Assembly (NCBI GenBank): GCA_946061495.1
Contig: CAMGSV010000004.1
Coordinates: forward strand, 1-31,285
Length of the DNA stretch: 31,285 bases
From: an uncultured Spirochaetales bacterium
GTDB lineage: Bacteria > Spirochaetota > Spirochaetia > Treponematales > Treponemataceae
Direction of reading: 5' to 3'
In this document: one piece after another, positions 15,142 through 23,666 of the stretch
Layout: each line of letters begins with the position of its first letter
Numbering within the stretch: position 1 is the stretch's first letter
Position numbers and translations under genes: made by a program
Notes under the pieces: generated by a model
Seen by the model: only the letters and a program-made list of their open reading frames with translations
Told to the model about the DNA's origin: nothing
Databases searched by the model: none

Positions 15142-16980
15142 ATGGAAGGAAGAAGAATTCCAGCCGTAGCGGTTGTGATGAATTACCTGATTTATCTTTC
15201 GCCCATTGTATTGTTTCTTTTTCAAGTAAGATTTACCGATACTATGAGTGGAACAGAGTTTGTGGCCTATCTTTCCAGCGTGCCCTTTGTCATCCACTGT
15301 GTGCTGTCTCTGCTTCTGCCCTTTGTGGCATACACCATTGTCAATAAGTGTGTTGCTTCCTACGATGGTTCCGCTGAATCATCTGCAGGGGTGAACAAGG
15401 GTTCCTTGCTGTATAGTAAGCTGAGTATCTATCTACCGGTTCTGTGTAATTTGCTCTTGCCCTATTTTGCTGTTCGCAGTGCAGGGATTGCAGGCGTTTC
15501 GGCAGCCGCCTTGGGAATGCAGGCCTTTGGCTCCTGTTGTCTTTTTTCCTTGGCCAGCTACGTAAAATTCATCCAGGTGTTTGAAGATTCCCTCCATTTC
15601 TTGCCCCTGACACAGAAGGATACCTCTATGTCCTTGGTGCTGAGAAGTGTTTTGGTGTGTTTTTTTGTGTGCCTTGGTGTGCTGCTGGTTTCCCTTGCTC
15701 CGGTGATGGTGGAGCGGGAGAATGCTCAGACCTACTTGGATGTGGTGGTGGGAAAGGCGTTGCCGGTGGGACTCATTGGAACCTTGGTGGGAATCTATGA
15801 CTTTTTCTTGCTGATGAGCGCCATAAAGCGCCGCTTGTCTGCGATTATGGGTGCAATCAACAATGCTGCCGCTGGAACCTATGTGATGGACAAGGTTCGG
15901 GTCCAGTCTAGGGATGAATTTGGGCTTTTAGCAAATGACGTGAACTATTTTGTGTCCAATACTCGGAATTTGATTGCCACGATTCTCAAGACGGTTGAGG
16001 TGTCACGGGAAAATATGACCACCTTGAACGGCGACATTAAAAAGTCCAATCAGACCATTGGCAATGCTATGCATTCCATTGGTTCGGTGAAATCTGTGGT
16101 GATGAATCAGGCGGCAGGTGTGGAGGAAACCCAGTCTACGGTCAATAGTATCGCCCAGAAAATTCACCAGCAGGATACAAGCATCGAGACCTTGGCCTCC
16201 AGCGTGACCCAGGCCTCAGCCGCCATTGAGGAGATGGTGGCCAACATCCATTCCGTTTCCGAGATTTTGAAGAAAAACACCAGTACGGTTATGTCTCTGG
16301 GTAATGCTGCTGCTGAGGGACAGAAGACGGTGGAGAACGCAGTTGCCGTGTCCAAGCGGATCTACCAGGAGTCCGAGGGACTTCTGGAGGCCAGCGAAAT
16401 TATCAAACATATTGCAGAGCAGACCAATATGTTGGCCATGAACGCTGCCATTGAGGCTGCCCATGCCGGAGACGCTGGCCGGGGCTTTGCCGTCGTTGCC
16501 GACGAGATTCGTAAGCTAGCAGAGGATTCCAGCGCCCAGAGCTTGGGCATTACGACCCGCCTGAAGGAGTTGGGAACCTCCATCAACGAGGTTTCCGAAA
16601 ACACCCAGCAGGTTGAAAAGCAGTTCGATGTAATCTATGACTTTGCCAATTCTGTGCAGGACCAGGAAGCGGTGATTATGCGGGCAATGCAGGAGCAGAC
16701 TGAAGGCAGCGGCCAAGTGATGGATGCCATGCGGATGATTCATGAGATTACCTATTCCGTGAACGACAGTTCTACCGCTGTGCTGCAAAGCAGCAAAGAA
16801 ATTGGAGTGGAGATGCAACGGCTGGTTGAGGTGACCACCTCCATTACCAATTTGATGAATGACATGGCAGACAATGCAGATGAGGTTACCAGGGCGCTTG
16901 GGGCGATTGATGACTCTGTAGTCAAAAATATGATAGTTATGAATGAATTGGTGGAGGAAGTGGCCATATTCAAGGTATAG
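15142..16980 (+). CDS. Methyl-accepting chemotaxis protein with multi-helix membrane sensor
   Basis: A 612-residue chemoreceptor that signals to CheA/CheW. The N-terminal ~230 residues hold six membrane helices (about 11-30, 43-67, 94-112, 117-141, 166-190, 206-228) with only short loops, in place of the usual two helices around a periplasmic domain. A HAMP segment follows (about 229-280, including RDEFGLLANDVNYF). The signalling hairpin tip is clear: AEQTNMLAMNAAIEAAHAGDAGRGFAVVADEIRKLAE (from residue 425), flanked by long coiled coils with candidate methylation Glu/Gln pairs. AGGAAGG precedes the ATG. Its stop overlaps the likely true start of hrpB. With its membrane-embedded input it may sense energy state or membrane-soluble cues; that is inference. 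Confidence 0.93.
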   Translation: MEGRRIPAVAVVMNYLIYLSPIVLFLFQVRFTDTMSGTEFVAYLSSVPFVIHCVLSLLLPFVAYTIVNKCVASYDGSAESSAGVNKGSLLYSKLSIYLPVLCNLLLPYFAVRSAGIAGVSAAALGMQAFGSCCLFSLASYVKFIQVFEDSLHFLPLTQKDTSMSLVLRSVLVCFFVCLGVLLVSLAPVMVERENAQTYLDVVVGKALPVGLIGTLVGIYDFFLLMSAIKRRLSAIMGAINNAAAGTYVMDKVRVQSRDEFGLLANDVNYFVSNTRNLIATILKTVEVSRENMTTLNGDIKKSNQTIGNAMHSIGSVKSVVMNQAAGVEETQSTVNSIAQKIHQQDTSIETLASSVTQASAAIEEMVANIHSVSEILKKNTSTVMSLGNAAAEGQKTVENAVAVSKRIYQESEGLLEASEIIKHIAEQTNMLAMNAAIEAAHAGDAGRGFAVVADEIRKLAEDSSAQSLGITTRLKELGTSINEVSENTQQVEKQFDVIYDFANSVQDQEAVIMRAMQEQTEGSGQVMDAMRMIHEITYSVNDSSTAVLQSSKEIGVEMQRLVEVTTSITNLMNDMADNADEVTRALGAIDDSVVKNMIVMNELVEEVAIFKV

Positions 16981-17051
16981 CAGCCCTCCCCATTGCCTCA
17001 AGTCTTGAGTCCATTGTCTCTTGTCTCAAAACATCCCCGACCCGCAGCCTC

Positions 17052-19463
17052 GTGCTGACTGCAGAGACTGCCGCAGGCAAGTCAACAGCCGTTCCCCTGG
17101 CTCTGATGGAAGCCTTTCCCGGAAAGATTCTGGTGACGGAGCCACGTCGTCTTGCGGCGGTGGCGGTGGCCTCCCGTCATGCCCAGCTTTTGGGTGAGCC
17201 GGTGGGTATGCAGGCTGGCTATCGACTGCGGTATGATACCTGCGTTTCCCCCGCCACCAAAATCCACGTAATGACCGACGCCATTCTCACCCGCATGATT
17301 CAGGCTGACCCCGCACTGGATGGTGTCTCGGTCATCGTTCTGGATGAATTCCATGAGCGTTCCCTCCACACAGACTTGTCGCTGGCCTTCTTGAAGGAGG
17401 TGATGATGCTGCGGGATGATTTGTATCTGGTGGTGATGTCTGCCACTATGGATGCAGGGCGGGTGGCCCACTATTTGGGAGAGGGGGAGGCAGCGCCCTG
17501 TTTCCATGTGGAGGGACGACGTTTTCCGGTGGAGATTGGGTATCGCCCTGCTCCGATGGCTGCGGGGCGGACGCTGCTGTCCGGCGGGAATGAGCTGCCG
17601 CTGGTGGACTGGTGTGTCCAGGTGGTGCTGGAGGAATTGCATGGCTCCCCGCCGTCTGGAAGAAATGGGGGCAGCATCCTGGTGTTCCTGCCGGGAATTG
17701 GTGAGATACGGCGGTGCCAATGGCTCTTGGAGCAGGCTGGAGCAGGTGAGCTGGCACACATTCATTTGCTCCACAGCTCCATTTCCCTGGAGGAGCAGCG
17801 GCTGGTGCTGGATGTCGAGTATCGGCGGGATGGTGCTTCCGGCAGTGCCTCCAAATTCCCCGCAAAACGCCGGGTTATCATAAGCTCCTCCATTGCAGAG
17901 ACAAGTCTTACGGTTCCCGATGTTACCCTAGTGATTGACTGCGGATTGAGCCGTACCAGCCGCTTCGATCCCCGCACCGGCATGACACGACTGGTGACGG
18001 AAATTGAAAGCTCTTTTTCTGCGGAGCAGCGGACCGGTCGTGCCGGCCGCCTTGGTCCCGGTCGTTGCATCAGGCTCTGGTCTCCTGCCGAAAGCCGCCT
18101 TGCCAGTCCACCGCCAGAAATCACTCGGGCTGACTTGGTGCCGGTGGTGCTGGAATGCGCCCGCTGGGGCGTGCAGGAGCTGGATGGTCTTACATGGCTG
18201 GACTGTCCCTCCGCTGGCGGCTGGGCGGCGGCACGTTCCCTGCTGCAGGAAATGGGCTGCCTTGAGGAATCTGGTTCCATCACGAATCTGGGGCGCCGGG
18301 TGCTGGAGCTGGGGGTGCATCCCCGCATCGGCTGTGTGGCTTCCAGCGGTTTTCCTGGGGCGGTGGAGCTGGCCGCCCGCTACGGTGCCTCGGACTCGGC
18401 GGAGCAGCAGCGTTTACAGAATGATCTGCACCGCCGGCTGGCTGACTCAAAAAAATCTGCAGGGCAGAGTGGGGGTGTGGATGGTGTCTCCCTTGCCCTG
18501 CTGGCAGGTTTTCCCGATAGGCTGGCGAAATCTTGTGGCGAGGGGAAGTATCAGTTCCCCTCGGGTCGTACTGCCAGCCTTTTCCATCGCACTGCAGTGG
18601 CATCGTCCCAGCAGCGGCTGTCGGGCAATGCCTTCCCCGCCTGGATTGTGGCGGTGGAGGTGGATGCTGGTGCCACCACAGGCAGAATTTATCGGTGGGA
18701 ACCGCTGGATGCTGCTGTTGCGGAAAACTGGTTGGAAAAACACGCTACGACTCAGGTGGAGCTGGATGTGGAGGATGCCACCGGAAAGGTGGTGAAGCAC
18801 CAGGTGCGGCGGTACGGCAGGCTTGAGCTGGAGCGGCGACGGCTGGTGCCAGATGACTCGGATGTGGCGGCGGCCCTCTGCGGACAGATTCGGCGGCGGG
18901 GCTTTGGCAGCCTGCCCGTATCCCGTCAAAGTCAGCTGCTGCTGGTGCGTGGCCGCCTGTGGGAAGCCTTGCGGAGCCCTGGCCTGTTGGAGACTGGGGC
19001 GGTACCGCCTGGGGCAGTGCCGTCAAGTCAGTTTTCCGAGGAGTTCCTGCTGGAACGGCTGGAGGACTGGCTGATCCCCTTCCTGGGTGGCCAGAAGAAG
19101 CTTTCCCAGGAGGTGGTGTACCAGGGACTCCACTGGTTCTGTGACGGCGCCACCCTAGACCGAGAACTTCCCCTGTCCATCACCCTGCCCAACGGCAAGC
19201 GCCGCACGCTCACCTACGAAACCATTGCCGGCAGGGTGACTCCGGTGCTGGAAGTGGTGATACAGGACATGTTCGGCTGCCTTGAAACGCCGAGGGTGGC
19301 GGGAATTCCCGTGCTGCTGCGACTACTGTCTCCTGCCCGTCGTCCCCTGCAGGTCACCTCGGACTTGGCTGGCTTCTGGCAGAACACCTGGCCTGACATC
19401 TGCAAGGAGATGAAGGGGCGGTATCCAAAGCATAACTGGGACTATCGCCTTGCTGAGTGTTAA
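17052..19463 (+). CDS. hrpB: HrpB, DEAH-box ATP-dependent RNA helicase
   Basis: 803 residues from the first conventional start (GTG at 17052). Motif I is AETAAGKST (residues 4-12), motif II is the HrpB-type DEFHERS (near residue 98), motif III MSATMDA, then SSSIAETSLT, RFDPRTGMTRL and motif VI EQRTGRAGRLGPG. The C-terminus ends in EMKGRYPKHNW, as in E. coli HrpB. The domain is a superfamily-2 helicase, RNA target unknown. The GTG would leave almost nothing before motif I. The same frame is open back to 16947, and codons 16968-17051 encode ALPIASSLESIVSCL then KTSPTRSLVL, which aligns with the LPV...LL...VLL stretch before motif I in E. coli HrpB. The real start is therefore probably upstream (ATT at 16968), overlapping the chemoreceptor by 13 bases. 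Codon use is GC-richer than its neighbours. Confidence 0.93.
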   Translation: MLTAETAAGKSTAVPLALMEAFPGKILVTEPRRLAAVAVASRHAQLLGEPVGMQAGYRLRYDTCVSPATKIHVMTDAILTRMIQADPALDGVSVIVLDEFHERSLHTDLSLAFLKEVMMLRDDLYLVVMSATMDAGRVAHYLGEGEAAPCFHVEGRRFPVEIGYRPAPMAAGRTLLSGGNELPLVDWCVQVVLEELHGSPPSGRNGGSILVFLPGIGEIRRCQWLLEQAGAGELAHIHLLHSSISLEEQRLVLDVEYRRDGASGSASKFPAKRRVIISSSIAETSLTVPDVTLVIDCGLSRTSRFDPRTGMTRLVTEIESSFSAEQRTGRAGRLGPGRCIRLWSPAESRLASPPPEITRADLVPVVLECARWGVQELDGLTWLDCPSAGGWAAARSLLQEMGCLEESGSITNLGRRVLELGVHPRIGCVASSGFPGAVELAARYGASDSAEQQRLQNDLHRRLADSKKSAGQSGGVDGVSLALLAGFPDRLAKSCGEGKYQFPSGRTASLFHRTAVASSQQRLSGNAFPAWIVAVEVDAGATTGRIYRWEPLDAAVAENWLEKHATTQVELDVEDATGKVVKHQVRRYGRLELERRRLVPDDSDVAAALCGQIRRRGFGSLPVSRQSQLLLVRGRLWEALRSPGLLETGAVPPGAVPSSQFSEEFLLERLEDWLIPFLGGQKKLSQEVVYQGLHWFCDGATLDRELPLSITLPNGKRRTLTYETIAGRVTPVLEVVIQDMFGCLETPRVAGIPVLLRLLSPARRPLQVTSDLAGFWQNTWPDICKEMKGRYPKHNWDYRLAEC

Positions 19464-19500
19464 AAAATTAACGAAGTTTTAAAAAAATCCCATAATGAAT

Positions 19501-19530
19501 TTGGCAAGAATCTCATTCTTGAGGTATAAT
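19501..19530 (+). promoter_or_regulatory. Promoter of the DUF1576 gene
   Basis: TTGGCA (19501-19506), 18-base spacer, perfect TATAAT (19525-19530). The expected start is near 19537, only about 12 bases before the ATG at 19549. Confidence 0.65.
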
Positions 19531-19548
19531 TAACCAGTTTTTTTGGTT

Positions 19549-20853
19549 ATGGGAGAAAGCGTTTTGCTGGCAAAGTTGAGAAGTGAGTCTTTATCACGAA
19601 GAAACCAATTTATTTTGTTGTCGTTCATGCCCCTGTACTTCATCGTGGTAGGCTTGTTCCTCCAGCCAATCAACACCATCCTGCCTGGAATCTGGACCTT
19701 GATGATTGAGCCAGACTTCCTGATTACCGACTATTTTGTGGTGGGTGGCATTGGTTCGGCCTTTATTAACGCAGGTTTGCTGACCCTTTTATGTATTGGC
19801 TTTGCTTATTTTTCTGGCTTGGCAATGGAAGGTCATACCATCACTGCCTCCTATCTGATGTTTGGTTTTGCCTTGTTTGGCAAAAACTTGATGAACGTCT
19901 GGGCCATCCTTGGGGGCGTTGTGCTATATTCGTTGTATCACAAGACGGCCATAACGCGGTATCTCTATGTAGGAATGTATGGTACTGCCTTGTCCCCCAT
20001 CATCACCCAAATCATCCATTTTGACTGGTTGCCCACACCGGTGTGTCTGCTGATGGGTGTGGTGATTGGAGTTATCATGGGGTTTGTGCTGCCACCGCTT
20101 TCAACGCACGTTTCGTACGCCCATAAAGGGTATTCCTTGTATAATGTTGGTTTTGCCTGTGGAATTATTGCAACGGTGGTGGTTTCTGTGCTGAAGTCCT
20201 TTAGAGTGGAGGTGGGATTCCGTACATTCTGGTATCGGGGAGGAAACGACTTCCTGTGTGCTATCCTCTGTGTGTTCTTCCTCGGTTTGATGCTGATAGC
20301 CGTGGTAATCGAAGGAAAAGGTGCTTTCAAAGGGTACTGGCATATCTTGAAGTCTCCAGGCATTGGTGGTACTGACTTTGTGAAGGAGGTAGGTGTTTTT
20401 CCTGTTGCGTTTAACATGGGGATCAATGGCCTGTTCTCCACTATCTTCCTCCTGCTGGTTGGAGGCGACCTTAATGGTCCCACCATCGGTGGAATCATGA
20501 CTATCGTAGGATTTGGTTCTACCGGCAAGCATATCCGCAACAGCCTTCCGGTGATGCTGGGGGTGTTTTTGGCGAGCATCGTTAAAACCTGGAACATCAC
20601 TGATCCCTCTTCCACGCTTGCCTTTCTCTTCTGTACCACCTTGGCTCCCATTGCGGGAAAATTTGGCGTGTTTGCTGGGATTCTAGCCGGATTCCTCCAT
20701 TCATCGGTGGTGATGACGGTAGGTGTTGTCTATGCAGGCATGAACCTCTATAACAACGGGTTTGCCGGGGGAATTGTGGCCATTTTCCTTGTGCCTGTCT
20801 TGCAATCCATTACTGACCGCAGGGCACGGGCTAAGGGGCATCGTTCTCTGTAG
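19549..20853 (+). CDS. DUF1576-family multi-pass membrane protein
   Basis: A roughly 434-residue protein with about ten or more membrane helices and short charged loops, resembling the DUF1576 family found in Treponema and Clostridia; its function is not known, and a transporter role is inferred only from topology. Two internally similar glycine-rich segments (LYNVGFACGIIATVVV and LYNNGFAGGIVAIFLV) suggest a duplicated half, as in many transporters. The start is uncertain. ATG at 19549 has no ribosome site, whereas TTG at 19564 is preceded by GGGAGA at a good distance (7 bases); either would leave the first helix (FILLSFMPLYFIVVGLF) intact. It stands alone behind its own promoter, between hrpB and dnaX. 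Confidence 0.75.
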   Translation: MGESVLLAKLRSESLSRRNQFILLSFMPLYFIVVGLFLQPINTILPGIWTLMIEPDFLITDYFVVGGIGSAFINAGLLTLLCIGFAYFSGLAMEGHTITASYLMFGFALFGKNLMNVWAILGGVVLYSLYHKTAITRYLYVGMYGTALSPIITQIIHFDWLPTPVCLLMGVVIGVIMGFVLPPLSTHVSYAHKGYSLYNVGFACGIIATVVVSVLKSFRVEVGFRTFWYRGGNDFLCAILCVFFLGLMLIAVVIEGKGAFKGYWHILKSPGIGGTDFVKEVGVFPVAFNMGINGLFSTIFLLLVGGDLNGPTIGGIMTIVGFGSTGKHIRNSLPVMLGVFLASIVKTWNITDPSSTLAFLFCTTLAPIAGKFGVFAGILAGFLHSSVVMTVGVVYAGMNLYNNGFAGGIVAIFLVPVLQSITDRRARAKGHRSL

Positions 20854-20874
20854 GTTGGTGCTCGGTGCCTTGGC

Positions 20875-20903
20875 TTGCGGAAAGGCATTTTTTCGGGTAT
20901 GCT
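20875..20903 (+). promoter_or_regulatory. Promoter of dnaX, predicted leaderless
   Basis: TTGCGG (20875-20880), 17-base spacer, TATGCT (20898-20903), six bases TAACCT, then ATG at 20910. No Shine-Dalgarno sequence is present. Confidence 0.6.
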
Positions 20904-20909
20904 TAACCT

Positions 20910-22661
20910 ATGGCTTATGAAGTAACGGCAACCCGCCGCCGTCCCCAGGATTTCGACAGTCTTGTGGGACAAGAATTTGTTGCGGCTACCTTAAAGAATG
21001 CAATTCAGTCCGGCAAGATTGCCCATGCCTACCTGTTTTCCGGCCCCCGTGGCTGTGGAAAAACCTCCTCTGCCCGTATTCTTGCCAAGTCTCTGAACTG
21101 CCAGCAGGGGCCTGCTTCCCAGCCCTGCGGTCAGTGTGCCGCTTGTCAGGAAATAACCCGGGGGGCCAGTCTTGATGTGATTGAGATTGACGGTGCCTCC
21201 AATACCAGTGTTAATGATATCCGTCAAATCAAGGATGAGGTGCTTTTTCCTCCCAACTCCTGCCGTTACAAGATTTACATCATCGATGAGGTCCATATGC
21301 TTTCCACCAGTGCCTTCAATGCGCTGCTGAAAACCATCGAGGAGCCGCCGCCCTACGTCATCTTCATCTTTGCCACTACGGAACTCCACAAGGTGCCCGC
21401 CACCATCAAGAGTCGGTGTCAACAGTTCCATTTCCGTCTGGTGGCGGTGGAGCAGCTGAAGGAGCTTTTGGCCCAAGCGGCGGCGGAAATCGGCCTGCAG
21501 GCGGAGGATGAGGCCCTGTACTGGATTGCTCGAGAGGCCACTGGCAGTGTCCGTGATGCCTACACCCTCTTTGATCAGGTTGCCTCCTTCTCCGGCGGCC
21601 ACATCACTTTTGAAAAGATTCGCGATACCCTGGGACTGGTGGGATTGGACACCATGAACCAGCTCTTTGAAACCTGTGTCGCCTCCAATGCTAGCCTTGC
21701 TCTGGAGCAGTTGGAGACGATGCTCCAGGGTGGTGTTTCCATTGAGCAGTTCATCACCGACTGCAGCAACTACTTGAGGAGCCTCCTGCTGATTAAATCC
21801 GGCATTACCAAGGAGTCGTTGTTGGGACAGTCTGCGGAGCGATATTCCCAGCAGGTGTTGGCAGCGTGGGGTGTTCCTCAGGTGGAGCGAGCACTGTCCT
21901 TGTTCCTGAGTTTGTATCGTGACATCCGGTACTCCACTAGCCCTCGTTATGAGGTGGATCTAGCGGTGTCTCGCCTTTGTGGCCTGTCATCCTTTGTTTC
22001 TAGTGCAGAGGTGTTTCAGGCTCTTGAGCAGACTCGTCAGTTGCTGAGTGGGGCAACACCATCGCCATCGGTGCAACAGGGGCGTCCAAACCCTTTCGCT
22101 AACGGCGGCGCTGTACCGCCTGAACACCGGCACGCATCGAGGGATTTGGGTGGTAGCATGGTTTCAATTCCAAAGCCGACTGCTTCATCTGGTAGACCCC
22201 ACTGGGCGAGAACTGTTCCTGCGGGAGAAAATCCTCCTGTTCCACAGAGTGAGCCTGTTTCCAGGAATCACACGGTGCCGAATGCTGCTGTTGGCTCCAA
22301 AACAAGTCCCCAACGGAATGAAGAATCCAGCGGGACGGTGGTTCCCAGAGAACGGCTTCGTGATAAGTTGGTGGAAGAACTATCCATTAGCCATACTTCC
22401 ACGGCCTCAGTTCTCCTGAGCTCCGATTCCTGGGAGTTTGTGGATGACAGGATAGTCATTACGGTGGTGAATTCCTTTGCCTTGAACCAGTTGCAAAAGG
22501 ATAAGGTCTTCTTGACGGAACTCATTTCTTCCTTGTTGGGACAGGCTGTCCAGCTGGAATTTAAGATTCGGTCGGTTGTCCAGAACAACCAACCAAAAGA
22601 GGAGATATCTACCCAGGTGGATATTTTATGTAGGGTTTTTAAAGGTAACCTGTTAGGTTAA
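20910..22661 (+). CDS. dnaX: DNA polymerase III clamp-loader subunit gamma/tau
   Basis: A 583-residue AAA+ ATPase that loads the sliding clamp during replication. Walker A GPRGCGKT is at 45-52, the zinc-binding Cys residues at 64, 73, 76 and 79, Walker B IIDEVH at 124-129 and the SRC sensor motif in TIKSRCQQF. The collar domain (SIEQFITDCSNYLRSLLL) follows, then a Pro/Ser-rich linker and a C-terminal tau-like domain (SWEFVDDRIVITV). I find no A-rich slippery heptamer of the E. coli type, so only the long form is expected from sequence. It leads dnaX-ybaB-recR; ybaB starts 13 bases after its stop. The ATG at 20910 has no ribosome site and a -10 box 6 bases away, so a leaderless message is predicted. 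Confidence 0.95.
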   Translation: MAYEVTATRRRPQDFDSLVGQEFVAATLKNAIQSGKIAHAYLFSGPRGCGKTSSARILAKSLNCQQGPASQPCGQCAACQEITRGASLDVIEIDGASNTSVNDIRQIKDEVLFPPNSCRYKIYIIDEVHMLSTSAFNALLKTIEEPPPYVIFIFATTELHKVPATIKSRCQQFHFRLVAVEQLKELLAQAAAEIGLQAEDEALYWIAREATGSVRDAYTLFDQVASFSGGHITFEKIRDTLGLVGLDTMNQLFETCVASNASLALEQLETMLQGGVSIEQFITDCSNYLRSLLLIKSGITKESLLGQSAERYSQQVLAAWGVPQVERALSLFLSLYRDIRYSTSPRYEVDLAVSRLCGLSSFVSSAEVFQALEQTRQLLSGATPSPSVQQGRPNPFANGGAVPPEHRHASRDLGGSMVSIPKPTASSGRPHWARTVPAGENPPVPQSEPVSRNHTVPNAAVGSKTSPQRNEESSGTVVPRERLRDKLVEELSISHTSTASVLLSSDSWEFVDDRIVITVVNSFALNQLQKDKVFLTELISSLLGQAVQLEFKIRSVVQNNQPKEEISTQVDILCRVFKGNLLG

Positions 22662-22674
22662 TAGGAGATAGAGC

Positions 22675-22986
22675 ATGAATCCATTCGATATAATAAAAAA
22701 TGCCCAGAGCATTAAGGAACAGTTTTCCAAGGTCCAAGAGGAGTTGAAAGGCTTGCAGGCAACAGGCTCTTCCGGTGGCAACATCGTCAAGGTTACGGTG
22801 AACGGCCAATTTGAGATTGTGCGGGTGGAGCTTGACCCTATTGCCGTTGATCCCCGAGATGTCCCCATGCTGCAGGATCTGATTGTAGCCGCCAGTCGTG
22901 ATGCTCATGTCAGAATGCAGGAGCTGATGAAGGAGCGGCTTGGTCCTATGATGGGTGGTTTGAACATTCCTGGCATGGGGATGTAG
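22675..22986 (+). CDS. ybaB: YbaB/EbfC nucleoid-associated protein
   Basis: A 103-residue member of the YbaB/EbfC family, small dimeric DNA-binding proteins first noted in spirochaetes and enteric bacteria. The typical layout is seen: N-terminal helix NPFDIIKNAQSIKEQFSKVQEEL, the strand pair GNIVKVTVNGQFEIVRVELDP, then the helical MLQDLIVAASRDAHVRMQELMKERL and a Gly/Met-rich tail. It sits between dnaX and recR, an arrangement conserved in many bacteria. GGAG lies 8 bases before the ATG. It stops 2 bases before the recR ATG. Confidence 0.94.
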   Translation: MNPFDIIKNAQSIKEQFSKVQEELKGLQATGSSGGNIVKVTVNGQFEIVRVELDPIAVDPRDVPMLQDLIVAASRDAHVRMQELMKERLGPMMGGLNIPGMGM

Positions 22987-22988
22987 TC

Positions 22989-23576
22989 ATGAATGCACTG
23001 GAAGAGCTGGCGGAATCCTTCTCTCGGCTTCCCGGTATTGGCAAGAAGAGTGCCACCCGCATTGCAACCCATCTTCTCAAGGCTGACGCCGGTTTTTTGC
23101 AGCGGTTTGCCCACCAGCTCACCACCTTACAGGAACGAATTAAGCCCTGCAGTGTTTGTGGCGCCTACACCGAGGTGGAGCCCTGCTGGATTTGTTCCAA
23201 TCCCGCCAGAGAGCGGAATGTTATCTGTGTGGTGGAACAGCCCCAGGATGTGCAAACCATCGAGGCTTCTCGGGAGTATCAGGGATTGTTCCACGTGCTG
23301 GGGGGCGTGATTTCCCCCCTGGATGGAGTTGGTCCGGAGAATCTGTCCTTCGGCAGGCTTTTGGAGCGTATCCATGCCGGAAACATTACTGAGGTGATTA
23401 TCGCCACCAATCCCACCGTGGAAGGAGATACGACGGCACTGTACCTCCAGCGCTTGTTGGCGGATTGCAACCTCACCGTCACCCGTCTTGCCTCCGGACT
23501 TCCCGTGGGTGGTGACTTGGAATATGCCGACCGTCTCACCTTGGCCCGTAGCTTCCGTGGCAGAACCACACTGTGA
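22989..23576 (+). CDS. recR: Recombination mediator RecR
   Basis: A 195-residue protein that with RecO (and RecF) loads RecA at gaps. It shows an N-terminal helix-hairpin-helix (LPGIGKKSATRIATHLL), a zinc finger (Cys54, Cys57, Cys66, Cys69), the Toprim domain (VICVVEQPQDVQTIEASREY, then IIATNPTVEGDTTALYL) and the closing VTRLASGLPVGGDLEYAD. The length is normal. It is the last gene of dnaX-ybaB-recR; the ATG follows the ybaB stop by 2 bases, and translation is probably coupled. No plus-strand terminator is clear; the hairpin downstream is oriented for flaB. Confidence 0.96.
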   Translation: MNALEELAESFSRLPGIGKKSATRIATHLLKADAGFLQRFAHQLTTLQERIKPCSVCGAYTEVEPCWICSNPARERNVICVVEQPQDVQTIEASREYQGLFHVLGGVISPLDGVGPENLSFGRLLERIHAGNITEVIIATNPTVEGDTTALYLQRLLADCNLTVTRLASGLPVGGDLEYADRLTLARSFRGRTTL

Positions 23577-23611
23577 TTTTTCAATTCCCCAAAGAAACGG
23601 CTCATTTAAAA

Positions 23612-23644
23612 CAAAAAAAGCTACCCAGCTGAAGCTGGATAGCT
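23612..23644 (-). terminator. Intrinsic terminator of flaB
   Basis: Stem AGCTA-c-CCAGCT (23619-23630) with AGCTGG-a-TAGCT (23633-23644). On the minus strand it is followed by a run of seven T (23619-23613), a classical intrinsic terminator 23 bases after the flaB stop. There is no T run in the plus direction. Confidence 0.88.
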
Positions 23645-23666
23645 CTTGTCAAGAACGTATGAAGCG

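Noticed and set aside
16921..16980. Frameshift fusing the chemoreceptor to HrpB
   Set aside because: The hrpB frame is closed by a TGA at 16944-16946, and no slippery heptamer lies between there and the chemoreceptor stop; a separate start fits better.
20910..22661. Programmed frameshift in dnaX giving a short gamma form
   Set aside because: No A-rich slippery heptamer is present in the linker region.
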